DNA of 64,000 nt from Gluconacetobacter tumulisoli (GCF_014174155.1 NZ_JABEQM010000001.1:434001-498000); one strand, 5' to 3'. Shown: positions 16,864-25,977, counted from the first letter of the stretch. Made by a program: numbers and translations. The notes: a model not told the origin generated them from the letters alone.

Positions 16864-18147
16864 ATGAACGCTCATTCCGAAACGCGATCCGTACCAGGCG
16901 ACCAGGCCGACGATCCGCTGCCTTCACGCTCCTCCCGGCCCCTCGATCATCCGGGTTTCGTCGTCTTCCTGACGGCGCGAACCCTGTCCTCGTTCTCGTC
17001 GCAGGTCCAGGCCGTGGCGGTCGGCTGGCAGATCTACATGCTGACGCACACTGCGCGGTCGCTTGCCTGGGTCGGCCTGGCGCAGTTCCTGCCAATGTTC
17101 TGCCTGACGCTGATCGCGGGCCATGTGGCGGACCATTTCAACCGGCGCATGATCGTCGCCACCTGCCAGGGGCTGGAGGCCTGCGGCGCGCTGCTGATGG
17201 CGGTCGGATCGTTCGGCCACTGGCTGACGCCGCCGATGATCTACATGATGGTCGCCCTGTTCGGCACCGCCCGCGCGTTCGAGATGCCCAGCCAGCAGAC
17301 ATTCCTGCCCGCCCTGGTGCCGCCGTCTGTCTTTCCGCGGGCTGCCGCGCTGTCGTCCTCGCTGTTCCAGGTGGCCTCCATCATGGGGCCGTCGATGGGG
17401 GGGCTGTTATATGGAATCGGGGCCGGGTTCTGTTACGCCACCTGCACCGCGGGGTTTGGCCTGGCCATGATGGGGACGCTGGCCATGAAGCTGGAGGCAC
17501 CGGCGCGGGTGCGGCGTCCGATGACCCTGGCGACGGTGCTGGGGGGACTGCATTTCATCCGCGCGCAGCCCGAGATGCTGGGCGCGATCTCGCTGGACCT
17601 GTTCGCGGTCCTGCTGGGGGGGGCGACGGCGATGCTGCCGCTCTATGCCAACGATATCCTGCATGCCGGCCCGATCGGCCTTGGATTGCTGCGGATGTCG
17701 CCGGCCGTGGGTGCGCTGGTCTGTGCCCTGGCCTTTGCGCGCTGGCCGCTGAATCGCAATGCAGGAATGTGGATGTTCGTCGCGGTGGCGATTTTCGGGG
17801 TCGCGACGATCGGTTTCGGCCTGTCGGATTCGATGCCGCTGTCGATTCTGGCGCTGGCGATCCTGGGGGGCGCCGACGTCGTCAGCGTGGTGGTGCGCGG
17901 CGCACTGGTGCAGTTGCGCACGCCCGACGAGATGCGCGGACGGGTCTCGGCGGTGAACATGCTGTTCATCGGGTCGTCGAACCAGCTGGGCGAGTTCGAG
18001 AGCGGCATGCTGGCCAGCCTGATCGGCCCGGTGGAGGCCGTGGTGCTGGGCGGTGTCGGAACGATTGCCGTGACCCTGCTGTGGATGCGGCTGTTCCCCG
18101 GCCTGCGGCGTCTGGACCGGCTGGACGATATCCGGCCGGCGCAATAG
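16864..18147 (+). CDS. MFS transporter, transmembrane secretion effector type (MFS_3)
   Basis: This roughly 427-residue membrane protein has 10-12 hydrophobic segments. It matches the EntS-like exporter branch: FLTARTLSSFSSQVQAVAVGWQIY, WVGLAQFLPMFCLTLIAGHVADHFNRR, and GALVQLRTPDEMRGRVSAVN near the C-terminus. Family members often export siderophores or drugs, but the substrate cannot be read from sequence. The start is uncertain; ATG 16864 is taken, and an in-frame ATG at 16816 would add 16 residues. Neither has a strong ribosome-binding site. It is divergent from csaA. Confidence 0.85.
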   Translation: MNAHSETRSVPGDQADDPLPSRSSRPLDHPGFVVFLTARTLSSFSSQVQAVAVGWQIYMLTHTARSLAWVGLAQFLPMFCLTLIAGHVADHFNRRMIVATCQGLEACGALLMAVGSFGHWLTPPMIYMMVALFGTARAFEMPSQQTFLPALVPPSVFPRAAALSSSLFQVASIMGPSMGGLLYGIGAGFCYATCTAGFGLAMMGTLAMKLEAPARVRRPMTLATVLGGLHFIRAQPEMLGAISLDLFAVLLGGATAMLPLYANDILHAGPIGLGLLRMSPAVGALVCALAFARWPLNRNAGMWMFVAVAIFGVATIGFGLSDSMPLSILALAILGGADVVSVVVRGALVQLRTPDEMRGRVSAVNMLFIGSSNQLGEFESGMLASLIGPVEAVVLGGVGTIAVTLLWMRLFPGLRRLDRLDDIRPAQ

Positions 18148-18227
18148 CGCGTGGGTCGTCGGCTTCGGCCGGCGCCCGCGGCGCGCTCGATGGACCGGCC
18201 CATGCTGTATGATGCAAGGAAAAAGGG

Positions 18228-18303
18228 TGGCTCCCGAAGTAGGACTCGAACCTACGACCCAGCGATTAACAGTCGCTTGCTCTACCAACTGAGCTATTCG
18301 GGA
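18228..18303 (-). tRNA. tRNA-Asn (GTT anticodon)
   Basis: The minus strand reads TCCCGAATAGCTCAGTTGG. The anticodon loop CTGTTAA gives GTT. The T arm is GGTTCGAGTCC, the acceptor pairs with TTCGGGA, and the gene ends in GCCA. 76 nt. A T-run (about 18362-18371) lies upstream of it. Confidence 0.96.
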
Positions 18304-18460
18304 TCAGCGCCGGGGCACCGTATAGCGGAGGTCCGGTTTGGACGTAAACCCCCTTCCGGATGTTTTTTTTGACGGGTAGGAGAGCCCTCATCCGACATAG
18401 GGTACGTCTTCGCACGGGGGCGTCTGGCGGGTGAGACAACGAGTGGAATGGGGCGGCGGC

Positions 18461-19555
18461 ATGGGCGAAGGCAGCGGGCGATCCGGACGGCTGGTGCTGC
18501 ATCGTCGCACGGTGATCGCGGGGGCGGGCGTGGGGGTGGCACTGACGGCCGGGCTGGTGATCCGCAACCAGATCCGGCACCCGCCGACCTATTACAAGGC
18601 ACGGCCGGACGGCCGGTTTCGGCGGCTGGTCCTGTCCTGGCCGACGTCCAACACGCTGGTGTTCGTGGTTGCGCGGGCGCGCTTCTTCGACCGCTATAAC
18701 CTGGACGTCGTGCCGATCGAGGGCGCGCGTACCGGGCGGGGCACCGTCGCCGACCTGCGCGGCGGGCGCTGCGTCGGTGCCGTCGCGCCGCTTCTGACGT
18801 GGCTGGACCTGTTCCGCGAGGGCGGTCTTCAGGCACGGATCGTCGCCGGCATACAATCGGGGGCGTTCAGGCTGCTGCTGCGCCGGGGGGTAAAGGTCAC
18901 GCGCCTGGACAATGTCGCGGGCCTGCGAATCGCCGTGACCGACCAGGACATGGCGGATCGGCTGTTCTTTTCGGTGATGATGCGGCGCAAGGGCATCGAC
19001 CCCGAGGGCGGGGTGCATTGGGTGATCGTGCCGCCGGACCAGGTCCTGGACGCCGCCCGGGCGGGCGAGATCGACGCGGTGGCCGCGCATGACCCGCTGG
19101 CGTGGCAGCTGCTGCGCGGCGCGGACTCGCCGTTTTCGGAACTGGCGAACAGCACGACCGGCCATTATGGGGAGCGCACGAACCTGGCACTCGGCCTGTC
19201 GGACGCCTTCCTGCAATCCGACCCGGCGGCTGCGGTCGCGCTGGTGATGGCGTTGCGCGCGGCATCGGACTGGATCAGGGCACAGCCGGACCAGGTGGCA
19301 ACCCTGCTGGCCGGGCAGATTGCTGGCATGGGGGCGGACGAACTGCGTGCGATGCTGCGGCACGAGACGCTGGGCATCAGTCCGGTCGGGGCCGATCTGC
19401 GCGTGCAGGTGGCGCAATATGTCGATGAAATGAAGCTGCTGGGCCGGATGCCCGACACCGTCGGCTCGTCGGCCTATGCCCGCAAGATCTGTTTCAACGT
19501 CCTGCAGGCCGAGGCGCCGGGCCAGTATTGGTCGCTGCCGGTCGGACCAACCTGA
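18461..19555 (+). CDS. Orphan ABC transporter substrate-binding protein, SsuA/TauA/nitrate-like
   Basis: The roughly 364-residue product has an HRRTVIAGAGVGVALTAGLVI N-terminal segment with twin arginines and a hydrophobic core, consistent with Tat export or a membrane anchor. The body looks like the periplasmic-binding fold of the sulfonate/nitrate family (PTSNTLVFVVARARFFDRYNL, DLRGGRCVGAVAPLLTWLDL, AARAGEIDAVAAHDP). There is no lipobox. No permease or ATPase gene is next to it, so it may be an orphan or work with a system elsewhere. The frame extends to a GTG at 18431; ATG 18461 is the more likely start. Confidence 0.72.
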   Translation: MGEGSGRSGRLVLHRRTVIAGAGVGVALTAGLVIRNQIRHPPTYYKARPDGRFRRLVLSWPTSNTLVFVVARARFFDRYNLDVVPIEGARTGRGTVADLRGGRCVGAVAPLLTWLDLFREGGLQARIVAGIQSGAFRLLLRRGVKVTRLDNVAGLRIAVTDQDMADRLFFSVMMRRKGIDPEGGVHWVIVPPDQVLDAARAGEIDAVAAHDPLAWQLLRGADSPFSELANSTTGHYGERTNLALGLSDAFLQSDPAAAVALVMALRAASDWIRAQPDQVATLLAGQIAGMGADELRAMLRHETLGISPVGADLRVQVAQYVDEMKLLGRMPDTVGSSAYARKICFNVLQAEAPGQYWSLPVGPT

Positions 19556-19675
19556 GAGAGAAAATGGTCCGGCATGCGCCCTGTTGGGGATCCGATGCGT
19601 CGCATGTCAGACCAGCCTCTGTCGCCCTGGATCCGGAGCAGACCGGTTTCCGGAGGCCGGCGGCCTTTGGCGGTT

Positions 19676-20575
19676 TCAGGGCAGCGCCCTGAGGCTTGCC
19701 GCCGTGTGGACCGCGCCGTAGCGCACCTGTTTTTCCTTCAGCCAACGCCGATAGGCGACCGACAGGGAGTCGGCGCGGGTCGGGATTTCCGCGCGTGGGT
19801 CCAGCGGCAGCAGGCGGGGGCGCTGGTTTTCCAGGATGATGCGGTCCTGCAGGAAGATACGTTGCTGGAACTGGATCAATTCCGCCTGGGGGGATGAATC
19901 GTCGATCAGGAACATGACCGGATGGGCCCGGCAGCGATCCGGCGCGGTTGGCTGGATGAACAGGGCGATCACGTCGGGACGCACGGGATCGTTCGGGCAG
20001 GATTTGTACAGCAGGGTCACGAACGGCGACGCGACACGGTAGATGTACTGCGCCTCGACCCCGGTGTGGGAGGAATGCGCGGCCTGTGGCTGATGGAAGC
20101 GGCAGTCGGTCGCCCAGACTTCGTCCACGTCGCGGCGGATTTCGGTATGATAGCGGGAGACTTCGGTCTCGGGCTCGGCCCCCAGGATGCCGGTATGGAC
20201 GAAGGGAAAATGCGCGAGGTCGAGGAAATTCTCGACCACCCGCAAGCCCGAGGCATGGACCTCGACCGATCCGCAGCAGACCAGCCGGCGGTCGGGTTCA
20301 TCGGCGTCGGGGATCGATACCGGGGCGGCGGGCGGCGTGCCCAGGCTGGTCCACAGGCAGCCATGCCGTTCGGCGACCGGCAGCGGGTCAGTGCGTCCGG
20401 CGCCCCGTACCGCGATCGCCCCGTTCCGATGACGCCGGACCGTCAGGTCGACGCCCAGCAGGCGCGTGCGCATGCCGGTGGGGCCGAGGCTGTCCAGGAA
20501 GCCGATGGCGTGCCAGCAATTCAGCACCGCGCGGTCGTCGGGATCGGCGCGGTCGGAGTGGCGGGTATCGGTCAT
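19676..20575 (-). CDS. Rieske-less mononuclear non-haem iron oxygenase (NdmC-like catalytic subunit)
   Basis: This 299-residue protein looks like the catalytic half of a Rieske-type oxygenase without a Rieske cluster. The mononuclear-iron motif is clear, NFLDLAHFPFVHTG, giving Asp119-x2-His122-x4-His127, and a later acidic ligand (Asp244) lies in FLQDRIILENQRP as in the VanA/N-demethylase group. The N-terminal region lacks both CxH and CxxH. Family knowledge: NdmC of the caffeine N7-demethylase also lacks a Rieske cluster and takes electrons from a Rieske domain on another protein. Here a free Rieske protein lies at 26069-26800. It starts 9 bp after the permease stop, last in the importer operon. 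Confidence 0.78.
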   Translation of the reverse strand: MTDTRHSDRADPDDRAVLNCWHAIGFLDSLGPTGMRTRLLGVDLTVRRHRNGAIAVRGAGRTDPLPVAERHGCLWTSLGTPPAAPVSIPDADEPDRRLVCCGSVEVHASGLRVVENFLDLAHFPFVHTGILGAEPETEVSRYHTEIRRDVDEVWATDCRFHQPQAAHSSHTGVEAQYIYRVASPFVTLLYKSCPNDPVRPDVIALFIQPTAPDRCRAHPVMFLIDDSSPQAELIQFQQRIFLQDRIILENQRPRLLPLDPRAEIPTRADSLSVAYRRWLKEKQVRYGAVHTAASLRALP

Positions 20576-20584
20576 GCATTTCCC

Positions 20585-21523
20585 CTATCTGATGTCACGG
20601 TGGTAGGGGACGCCCAGCGCCGCGGGCGCGGCCATGACGCGGCGTATCCGGTGCCAGACGACGACCGGGACGATGATGAAGGCGATGGTGCCCAGATAGG
20701 GCAGCATGTTCAGGATTGCGGGGGCGATCGGCCAGTTCCGGGCCTGCCCGACGAAGGACAGCGCGGTGATCAGGCCGAACAGCAGGCCGGACAGCGTGGC
20801 GGCGAACGGGCGGTAGCCGGCGAAGATCACCAGCGCCAGCGCAATCCAGCCGCGCCCGGCGATCAACCCTTCGGACCAGACGGGCACGTAGGTCAGGGTC
20901 AGGTAGCCGCCGGCCGCTCCCGCCAGGCCCGCGCCCAGCGTGACGTACCAGAACCGCATGGACGTGACGGCAATGCCCGCCGCGTCGGCCGCCGCCGGGT
21001 TTTCGCCCACCGCGCGCATGTTCAGCCCATGGCGCGTATGGAACATCACCCAGTGCGCCGCCGCCGGCAGCACCAGATAGATCAGATAGACCAGCAGGTT
21101 CTGCGCGAAGACCGCCGGCCCGACGATCGGCAGTGCCGACAGGATCGGGATTGCCACATGGCCGAAGGTGGCGGGCGAGGGCATGCCGGCATAATCGTGC
21201 CCGATGGTCGCCGACAGACCCAGCCCCATGAAGGTGACGGCCAGTCCGCACAGCACCTGGTTGGCGCGCATGATGACGGCGGCGCAGGCGAAGACCATGC
21301 CGCCCGCCGCCCCCGCTACTGTGGCGGCCAGCAGGCCCAGCCAGGGATTGGGGGTCGCGACGACGGTGATGATGGCGACGACCGCGCCCAGGGACATCAG
21401 ACCCTCGACACCCAGGTTGGTGACGCCGACCCGTTCGGCCAGGACCTCGCCCAGCGCGGCCAGCGCCAGCACGCCGCCTGCCAGCACGGCGGTGGCCAGC
21501 ATGCCGGTCAACAGCGCGATCAT
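20585..21523 (-). CDS. ABC transporter permease, nucleoside-type (BMP system), second subunit
   Basis: This 312-residue inner-membrane protein has about 8 hydrophobic segments and the BPD_transp_2 pattern: LGEVLAERVGVTNLGVEGLMSLGA at the start and NPAAADAAGIAVTSMRFWYV in the middle. It corresponds to the YufQ/NupC-type permease of the BmpA/PnrA-associated nucleoside importers. The ATG at 21523 overlaps the stop of the preceding permease as ATGA. Confidence 0.9.
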   Translation of the reverse strand: MIALLTGMLATAVLAGGVLALAALGEVLAERVGVTNLGVEGLMSLGAVVAIITVVATPNPWLGLLAATVAGAAGGMVFACAAVIMRANQVLCGLAVTFMGLGLSATIGHDYAGMPSPATFGHVAIPILSALPIVGPAVFAQNLLVYLIYLVLPAAAHWVMFHTRHGLNMRAVGENPAAADAAGIAVTSMRFWYVTLGAGLAGAAGGYLTLTYVPVWSEGLIAGRGWIALALVIFAGYRPFAATLSGLLFGLITALSFVGQARNWPIAPAILNMLPYLGTIAFIIVPVVVWHRIRRVMAAPAALGVPYHRDIR

Positions 21524-22575
21524 GGTGCGGCCTCCTTGCTTGTGGAGACGGGACGGTAATGGGCCAGTTCGTCGCCGATGGAGATCATGAACAGGACCAG
21601 GCCGGTAATGGCCAGGACCGTGGATGCCGTCAGTTGCTGGGTTTGCAGCACGATGCCGGAATCGAGGATGAAGGCCATCAGCAGCGCCGCCGGCAGCACG
21701 TTCAGGCATGACCCGCGCGCCAGGACCGCCACCACGATGCCGAAATAGCCGAAATTATTGGCAATGCCGCCTTGCAGGCGATGGACGGTGCCCGCGACCT
21801 CGGACACGCCGGCCAGGGCGGCCAGCGCGCCCGACAGCAGCATGACCGCCACGATGCGCGCCCGCACCGGTATTCCGGCGTAGCGCGCGGCCTCGGGATT
21901 CGCGCCGCTGATCCGGACCTCATAGCCCCAGCGGGTGCGGTCCAGCGTCGCTGCCAGGATCGCCACCACCGCCAGAGCCAGCGGGAAGCCCCAATGGACG
22001 ACGCCCCAGAGGTCGGGGATGGCGACCGGCAGCCGCGCGGTCGACGCCAGGGCGCCGGTCACGCGGTCATGCCATGGTCCGACCGCCAAGTATGATGTCA
22101 GCAGCGCCGCGACGAAATTGAGCAGCAGGGTGGTGATGATCTCGTTCACGCTGGCATAGGCCCGGGCCAGGGTCGGGACCAGGATCCACGCCATGCCGCA
22201 CAGCACGCCGCAGAATGTCATCAGCGGCAGGACCAGCAGGGCTGGCCCATGCACGAACAGGCCGATCCCGGCGGCGCCGATCGCCCCGGCGTAGAACTGG
22301 CCCTCCGCGCCGATGTTCCAGATGCCGATCCGGCTGGTGACGGTGACGGCGGCACCCGTCAGCATCAGCGGCGTCATGAACAGGGCCAGATCCTCCAGCC
22401 CGAAGCGCGACCCGACGGTGGAGCGCACGACCAGTTCGGCCAGCAGCGCCGGGTCGCGTCCCGACAGGGCCAGGAACAGGGTGGTCAGCAGCAGCGCCGC
22501 GATGACGGCGCCCGCCCGCCATATCAGCAGGCGCGTCGGGGAAACCGAGGGCAGGCGCTGGACGATGCGGGCCAT
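21520..22575 (-). CDS. ABC transporter permease, nucleoside-type (BMP system), first subunit
   Basis: This 351-residue inner-membrane protein has an N-terminal membrane segment after a short basic leader and the permease core GIWNIGAEGQFYAGAIGA, SVNEIITTLLLNFVAA and GANPEAARYAGIPV. This is the YufP/NupB type that pairs with the shorter permease. Its start overlaps the ATPase stop (ATGA). With the ATPase and BMP-type binding protein it forms a complete importer. Confidence 0.9.
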   Translation of the reverse strand: MARIVQRLPSVSPTRLLIWRAGAVIAALLLTTLFLALSGRDPALLAELVVRSTVGSRFGLEDLALFMTPLMLTGAAVTVTSRIGIWNIGAEGQFYAGAIGAAGIGLFVHGPALLVLPLMTFCGVLCGMAWILVPTLARAYASVNEIITTLLLNFVAALLTSYLAVGPWHDRVTGALASTARLPVAIPDLWGVVHWGFPLALAVVAILAATLDRTRWGYEVRISGANPEAARYAGIPVRARIVAVMLLSGALAALAGVSEVAGTVHRLQGGIANNFGYFGIVVAVLARGSCLNVLPAALLMAFILDSGIVLQTQQLTASTVLAITGLVLFMISIGDELAHYRPVSTSKEAAP

Positions 22576-24164
22576 CAGGTCGTCCCCCCTGTATGCGCGG
22601 CGGTGCGGCCGCCCATCAGCAGGCCGATGGTTTCCATGTCCGCCGTCGCGGCGTCGATCGTGGCCATCAGGCGGCCCTGGAACAGGATCCCGATCCGGTC
22701 GGCCACGTTCAGCAGTTCCTCCAGATCCTCCGACACCAGGACGATGGCGACGCCCCGGTCGCGCAGGTCGGTCAGGTAGCCCAGGACGGTCGCGATCGCC
22801 CCGATATCCAGCCCCCGGCTGGGGTAGGCGGCGACCAGGATCCGATCGGCGATCCGGATCTCGCGCCGGGCGACCAGGCGTTGCTGGTTGCCGCCGGACA
22901 GGTTGCGGATCGGCATGGCGTAATCGGGAATGCGGACGGCGGCCGCGTCGGCGATCTGGCGCGCCAGGGCCTGCGCCGCGCGGGGGGCATAGCCGCCGCG
23001 CCCGCCGATCGGCGGGCGATCATATTCACGCAGCGCCATGTTGTCGGCGATGTCCAGCGACGGGGCCAGACCGCTGCGGAGCCGGTCCTCGGGGATGTGA
23101 CCGATGCCGGCGCGCGCGAAATGCGCGGGGTCGGGCGTCGCGACCGGGACGCCGTCCAGCAGGATGTCGCCGGCGTCGGGGGCCAGCAGGCCCGTCAGCA
23201 CCTGCGTCAGTTCGCGCTGGCCGTTTCCCGCGACGCCGGCGATGCCCAGGATTTCCCCGCCGTGCAGGTCCAGCGTCACGTCACGCAGGGTTTCGATCCC
23301 CCGTTCGTCGCGGGTGGTGACGTGGCGCAGGCCCAGGGCCGGCCGGGCCGCCACCGGGGCGGCGCCGGGCGGACGGGCGCGCAGGTCGCGGCGGACGATG
23401 TCGCGCCCCACCATGGTCCGGGCCAGCATCGCGGGCGTGCAGTCAGCCGTCGCGAAGGTGCCGATCTTGCGGCCGCCGCGCAGGATGCTGATCCGGTCCG
23501 AGATGTCCATGACCTCGTCCAGCTTGTGACTGATGAGGATGACGGCGTTGCCCTGGGCGCGGAAAACCTGCAGGGCGCGGAACAGGTCGCGCGCCTCGGT
23601 GGGCGTCAGGACCGCCGTGGGCTCGTCCAGGATCAGCAGCCGGGCCTGGCGCGCCAGCACGCGCAGGATTTCGACCCGCTGCTGTTCGCCCGCCGACAGA
23701 TCGGCGATCCGGGCGTCGGGCCGGACGGCGAAGCCGAACCGTTCGGACAGGGCGCGGGTGCGGGCCTCCAGCACGCGGGTCGAGGCCCGGGGGGGCGTGT
23801 CGCGCCAGCCCAGATGGATATTTTCGGCCACAGTGAAGGCCTGCACCAGCTTGAAATGCTGATGCACCATGCCGATGCCGGCTCGGATCGCCTCCTGCGG
23901 CGAGGCCAGGCGTTGGGCGTAGCCGTCCAGCACGATCTCGCCCGCGTCGGGCTGATAAATGCCGGTGACGATGTTCATCAGCGTGGATTTGCCCGCGCCG
24001 TTTTCGCCCAGCAGGGCGTGGATCTCGCCCGGTCGGACGTCCAGGCTGACATCCGCGTTAGCGATCACGCCGGGGAAATATTTCGAGATCCCCATAAGCT
24101 GGAGGATCGGCGGCGTGCCGGGCGGCAGCGGCGGCGCTTCGCCGGAGGATGGTGCGTCAGTCAA
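22575..24164 (-). CDS. ABC transporter ATPase with two nucleotide-binding domains (nucleoside-type)
   Basis: This cytoplasmic ATPase of about 529 residues has a first domain with Walker A GENGAGKST, signature LSAGEQQRVEILR and Walker B LLILDEPTAVLTP. Its second domain has a degenerate nucleotide loop (GVAGNGQRELTQ) and signature NLSGGNQQRLV, the usual pattern for BMP- and sugar-type importers. The start is a TTG at 24164 overlapping the upstream stop (CTTGACTGA), preceded by GGAAGGGG. The first ATG is too far inside the domain to be the real start. Confidence 0.88.
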   Translation of the reverse strand: MTDAPSSGEAPPLPPGTPPILQLMGISKYFPGVIANADVSLDVRPGEIHALLGENGAGKSTLMNIVTGIYQPDAGEIVLDGYAQRLASPQEAIRAGIGMVHQHFKLVQAFTVAENIHLGWRDTPPRASTRVLEARTRALSERFGFAVRPDARIADLSAGEQQRVEILRVLARQARLLILDEPTAVLTPTEARDLFRALQVFRAQGNAVILISHKLDEVMDISDRISILRGGRKIGTFATADCTPAMLARTMVGRDIVRRDLRARPPGAAPVAARPALGLRHVTTRDERGIETLRDVTLDLHGGEILGIAGVAGNGQRELTQVLTGLLAPDAGDILLDGVPVATPDPAHFARAGIGHIPEDRLRSGLAPSLDIADNMALREYDRPPIGGRGGYAPRAAQALARQIADAAAVRIPDYAMPIRNLSGGNQQRLVARREIRIADRILVAAYPSRGLDIGAIATVLGYLTDLRDRGVAIVLVSEDLEELLNVADRIGILFQGRLMATIDAATADMETIGLLMGGRTAAHTGGTT

Positions 24165-25287
24165 GGCCGCTGACCCCTTCCACCGCCCAGTCCCATTGGT
24201 AGATATGGTCGTCGTCCATCGTGGCGCCGGCGGGCACCCTGACCCGCCCGGCGGCATCGCGGATCGGGCCCTGGAACGGGTTGTAGCCGCCCAGGATGCG
24301 CGCGCGCATGGCATCGGCCTGCCGTGCGATGTCGGGTGGCACGCTGCTACCCCATGTGTCGCGGTCCACGCCGTGGCCCAGCGGCAGGAAGCAGGGTGCC
24401 GCCCGCCAGGTGCCCGCCAGACGCCGGCGGACCTGTTCGACATAGAATGCCCGGAAATCGAGCATGACCGAGCTGACATAGGCGTCGGGGCCGTATTGCC
24501 GCATGTCGGTGTTCCACATCGCCGCCTTGATGCCGCGTTGCTGGGCCACGCGCAGATAGGCGGGTTCGTCCATGATGCCGCACAGGAAGTCGCACCCGTT
24601 TTCGGCCAGGGCGGTGCCCGCCTGCGTCGCCGCCTGCGGGTCGAACCAGGCGTTGATCGAGATGGCCTGCAAGCTCACCGCCGGATTGACCGCGCGCGCG
24701 CCCAGCAGCACCGCATTGGCCCCTGCATAGACCGAGGGAATCGGGAACGAGCCGACGAAGCCGATCCGGTTGGTCCGGGTCATCAGACCGGCCGCGATGC
24801 CGATGATGTAGCTGGCGTACCAATGGGTGATGTAATGCCAGCCCAGATTGCCGGTGACGGTGTGGCCGTCGCATTCCATGAAGGCGACTTCGGGCGCCCG
24901 GTCGGACACGTCGCGGATGAAATCGCCATAGTTCGAGGTCGCGATGACCATCTGCGCGCCCTCGGCGACGAACTGGCGGAAGATGCGCGTCGCGTCGGCG
25001 GAATAGGGGATGCTTTCGACATAGACGGTGCGCAGGCGCGGAAAGGCCTGCCGGACGGCCAGTACGCCCTGGTTATGCGCGGCGGTCCAGCCGCCGTCGG
25101 TGATCGGGCCGGTATGGCCGAAGGCGATCAGCGCGTCGGCCTCGGCCACCGGGGGCAGGAGGCGTGGCGCCGCTGTTGCCCGTAATGGCGCCGGGCGCAG
25201 CAGGGCGGACCCTGCCGCCCCGGCGGCCAGCCCCAGCATGCGGCGTCGCGGCGTCAGAAGCCGCCCCCGCGGCATCCGGCTGGTCAT
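24157..25287 (-). CDS. BMP/PnrA-family substrate-binding protein, Tat-type signal
   Basis: This 376-residue product has TPRRRMLGLAAGAAGSALL near its N-terminus, a twin-arginine-like signal instead of the lipobox found in most BMP proteins. The mature part reads DALIAFGHTGPITDGGWTAA, VAFMECDGHTVTGNLGW and RIGFVGSFPIPSVYAGANA, which is the BmpA/PnrA purine-nucleoside binding fold. Family knowledge allows nucleosides or other heterocycles as ligand. A GTG at 25332 could add 15 residues. It lies 60 bp after the nicotinamidase gene and overlaps the ATPase gene. Confidence 0.85.
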   Translation of the reverse strand: MTSRMPRGRLLTPRRRMLGLAAGAAGSALLRPAPLRATAAPRLLPPVAEADALIAFGHTGPITDGGWTAAHNQGVLAVRQAFPRLRTVYVESIPYSADATRIFRQFVAEGAQMVIATSNYGDFIRDVSDRAPEVAFMECDGHTVTGNLGWHYITHWYASYIIGIAAGLMTRTNRIGFVGSFPIPSVYAGANAVLLGARAVNPAVSLQAISINAWFDPQAATQAGTALAENGCDFLCGIMDEPAYLRVAQQRGIKAAMWNTDMRQYGPDAYVSSVMLDFRAFYVEQVRRRLAGTWRAAPCFLPLGHGVDRDTWGSSVPPDIARQADAMRARILGGYNPFQGPIRDAAGRVRVPAGATMDDDHIYQWDWAVEGVSGLD

Positions 25288-25347
25288 GCGCGATTCGGAA
25301 CGATCATCTGTTCGTCTTCCCCCCGTTTGCACTGCGCGCCGGTCTGG

Positions 25348-25953
25348 TCAGGCCCCCGCCAGATCGCCGGCCCGTACGCGGTGGATGCCGTGCCCGCCCA
25401 ATGTGCGCCAGGTGGCGTCGGGCGCGGGCGCGATCCCACGACAGGCATCTTCGATCACGAACGTATCGAAACCAAGGGCCTTTGCGTCGAGGGCGGTGAA
25501 GGCCACGCAATAATCCAGTGCCAGGCCGGCGATGAGGACGCGGCGTATTCCCATGCCCGATAGCCAGTATTCCAGACCGGTGCGGGTGACGCGGTCGTTG
25601 TCGAGAAAGGCGGAATAGCTGTCGACGTGCGGCGCGCGGCCCTTGCGGACGACCAGTCCGATCCGCGTCTGGTCCAGATCCGCCGCCAGATCCGCCCCGC
25701 GCGTGCCGGCGATGCAATGGTCCGGCCAGCTTCCGGCCGGGGCCGCGTTGCGGGGGTGGGTACTGGCGAAGGACGCGTGGCCGCGCGGATGCCAGTCCTG
25801 GCTGGCGGCCTGCTGGCCGAAGGGCAGGCGCGTCAGATGGTTGATGACCGGAATGACCGCGTCGCCGTCCGGCACCGCCAGCGGGCCGCGCGGCAGGAAA
25901 TCGTTCTGCACGTCGATGATCAGAAGGGCGTCGTGACCGGTGATCTGGATCAT
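25348..25953 (-). CDS. pncA: Nicotinamidase (isochorismatase fold)
   Basis: This 201-residue cytoplasmic amidohydrolase releases ammonia from nicotinamide to give nicotinate. The catalytic triad is visible: Asp14 in LIIDVQNDF, Lys104 in VVRKG, and Cys149 in GLALDYCVAFTA. Metal-binding residues lie in QDWHPRGH (Asp53, His55, His59). It is first in the operon with the BMP importer and Rieske-less oxygenase. Its presence there suggests the imported compound may be a nicotinamide- or pyridine-type heterocycle, or that this is the cell's NAD salvage gene placed by chance. Confidence 0.9.
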   Translation of the reverse strand: MIQITGHDALLIIDVQNDFLPRGPLAVPDGDAVIPVINHLTRLPFGQQAASQDWHPRGHASFASTHPRNAAPAGSWPDHCIAGTRGADLAADLDQTRIGLVVRKGRAPHVDSYSAFLDNDRVTRTGLEYWLSGMGIRRVLIAGLALDYCVAFTALDAKALGFDTFVIEDACRGIAPAPDATWRTLGGHGIHRVRAGDLAGA

Positions 25954-25977
25954 TGTCGGCCTCGGTTGGATGGCGGC

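Noticed and set aside
18310-18371. Intrinsic terminator on the plus strand after the MFS exporter
   Set aside because: There is a T-run and a short stem (GGTTT/AAACC), but it lies beyond tRNA-Asn, more than 150 bp from the MFS stop, and the stem is interrupted; not firm enough to list.
19922-21559. 545-codon open frame opposite the Rieske-less oxygenase and permease genes
   Set aside because: Composition is dominated by Gly, Arg, Gln and Asp and the frame spans several real genes on the other strand; no motif seen.
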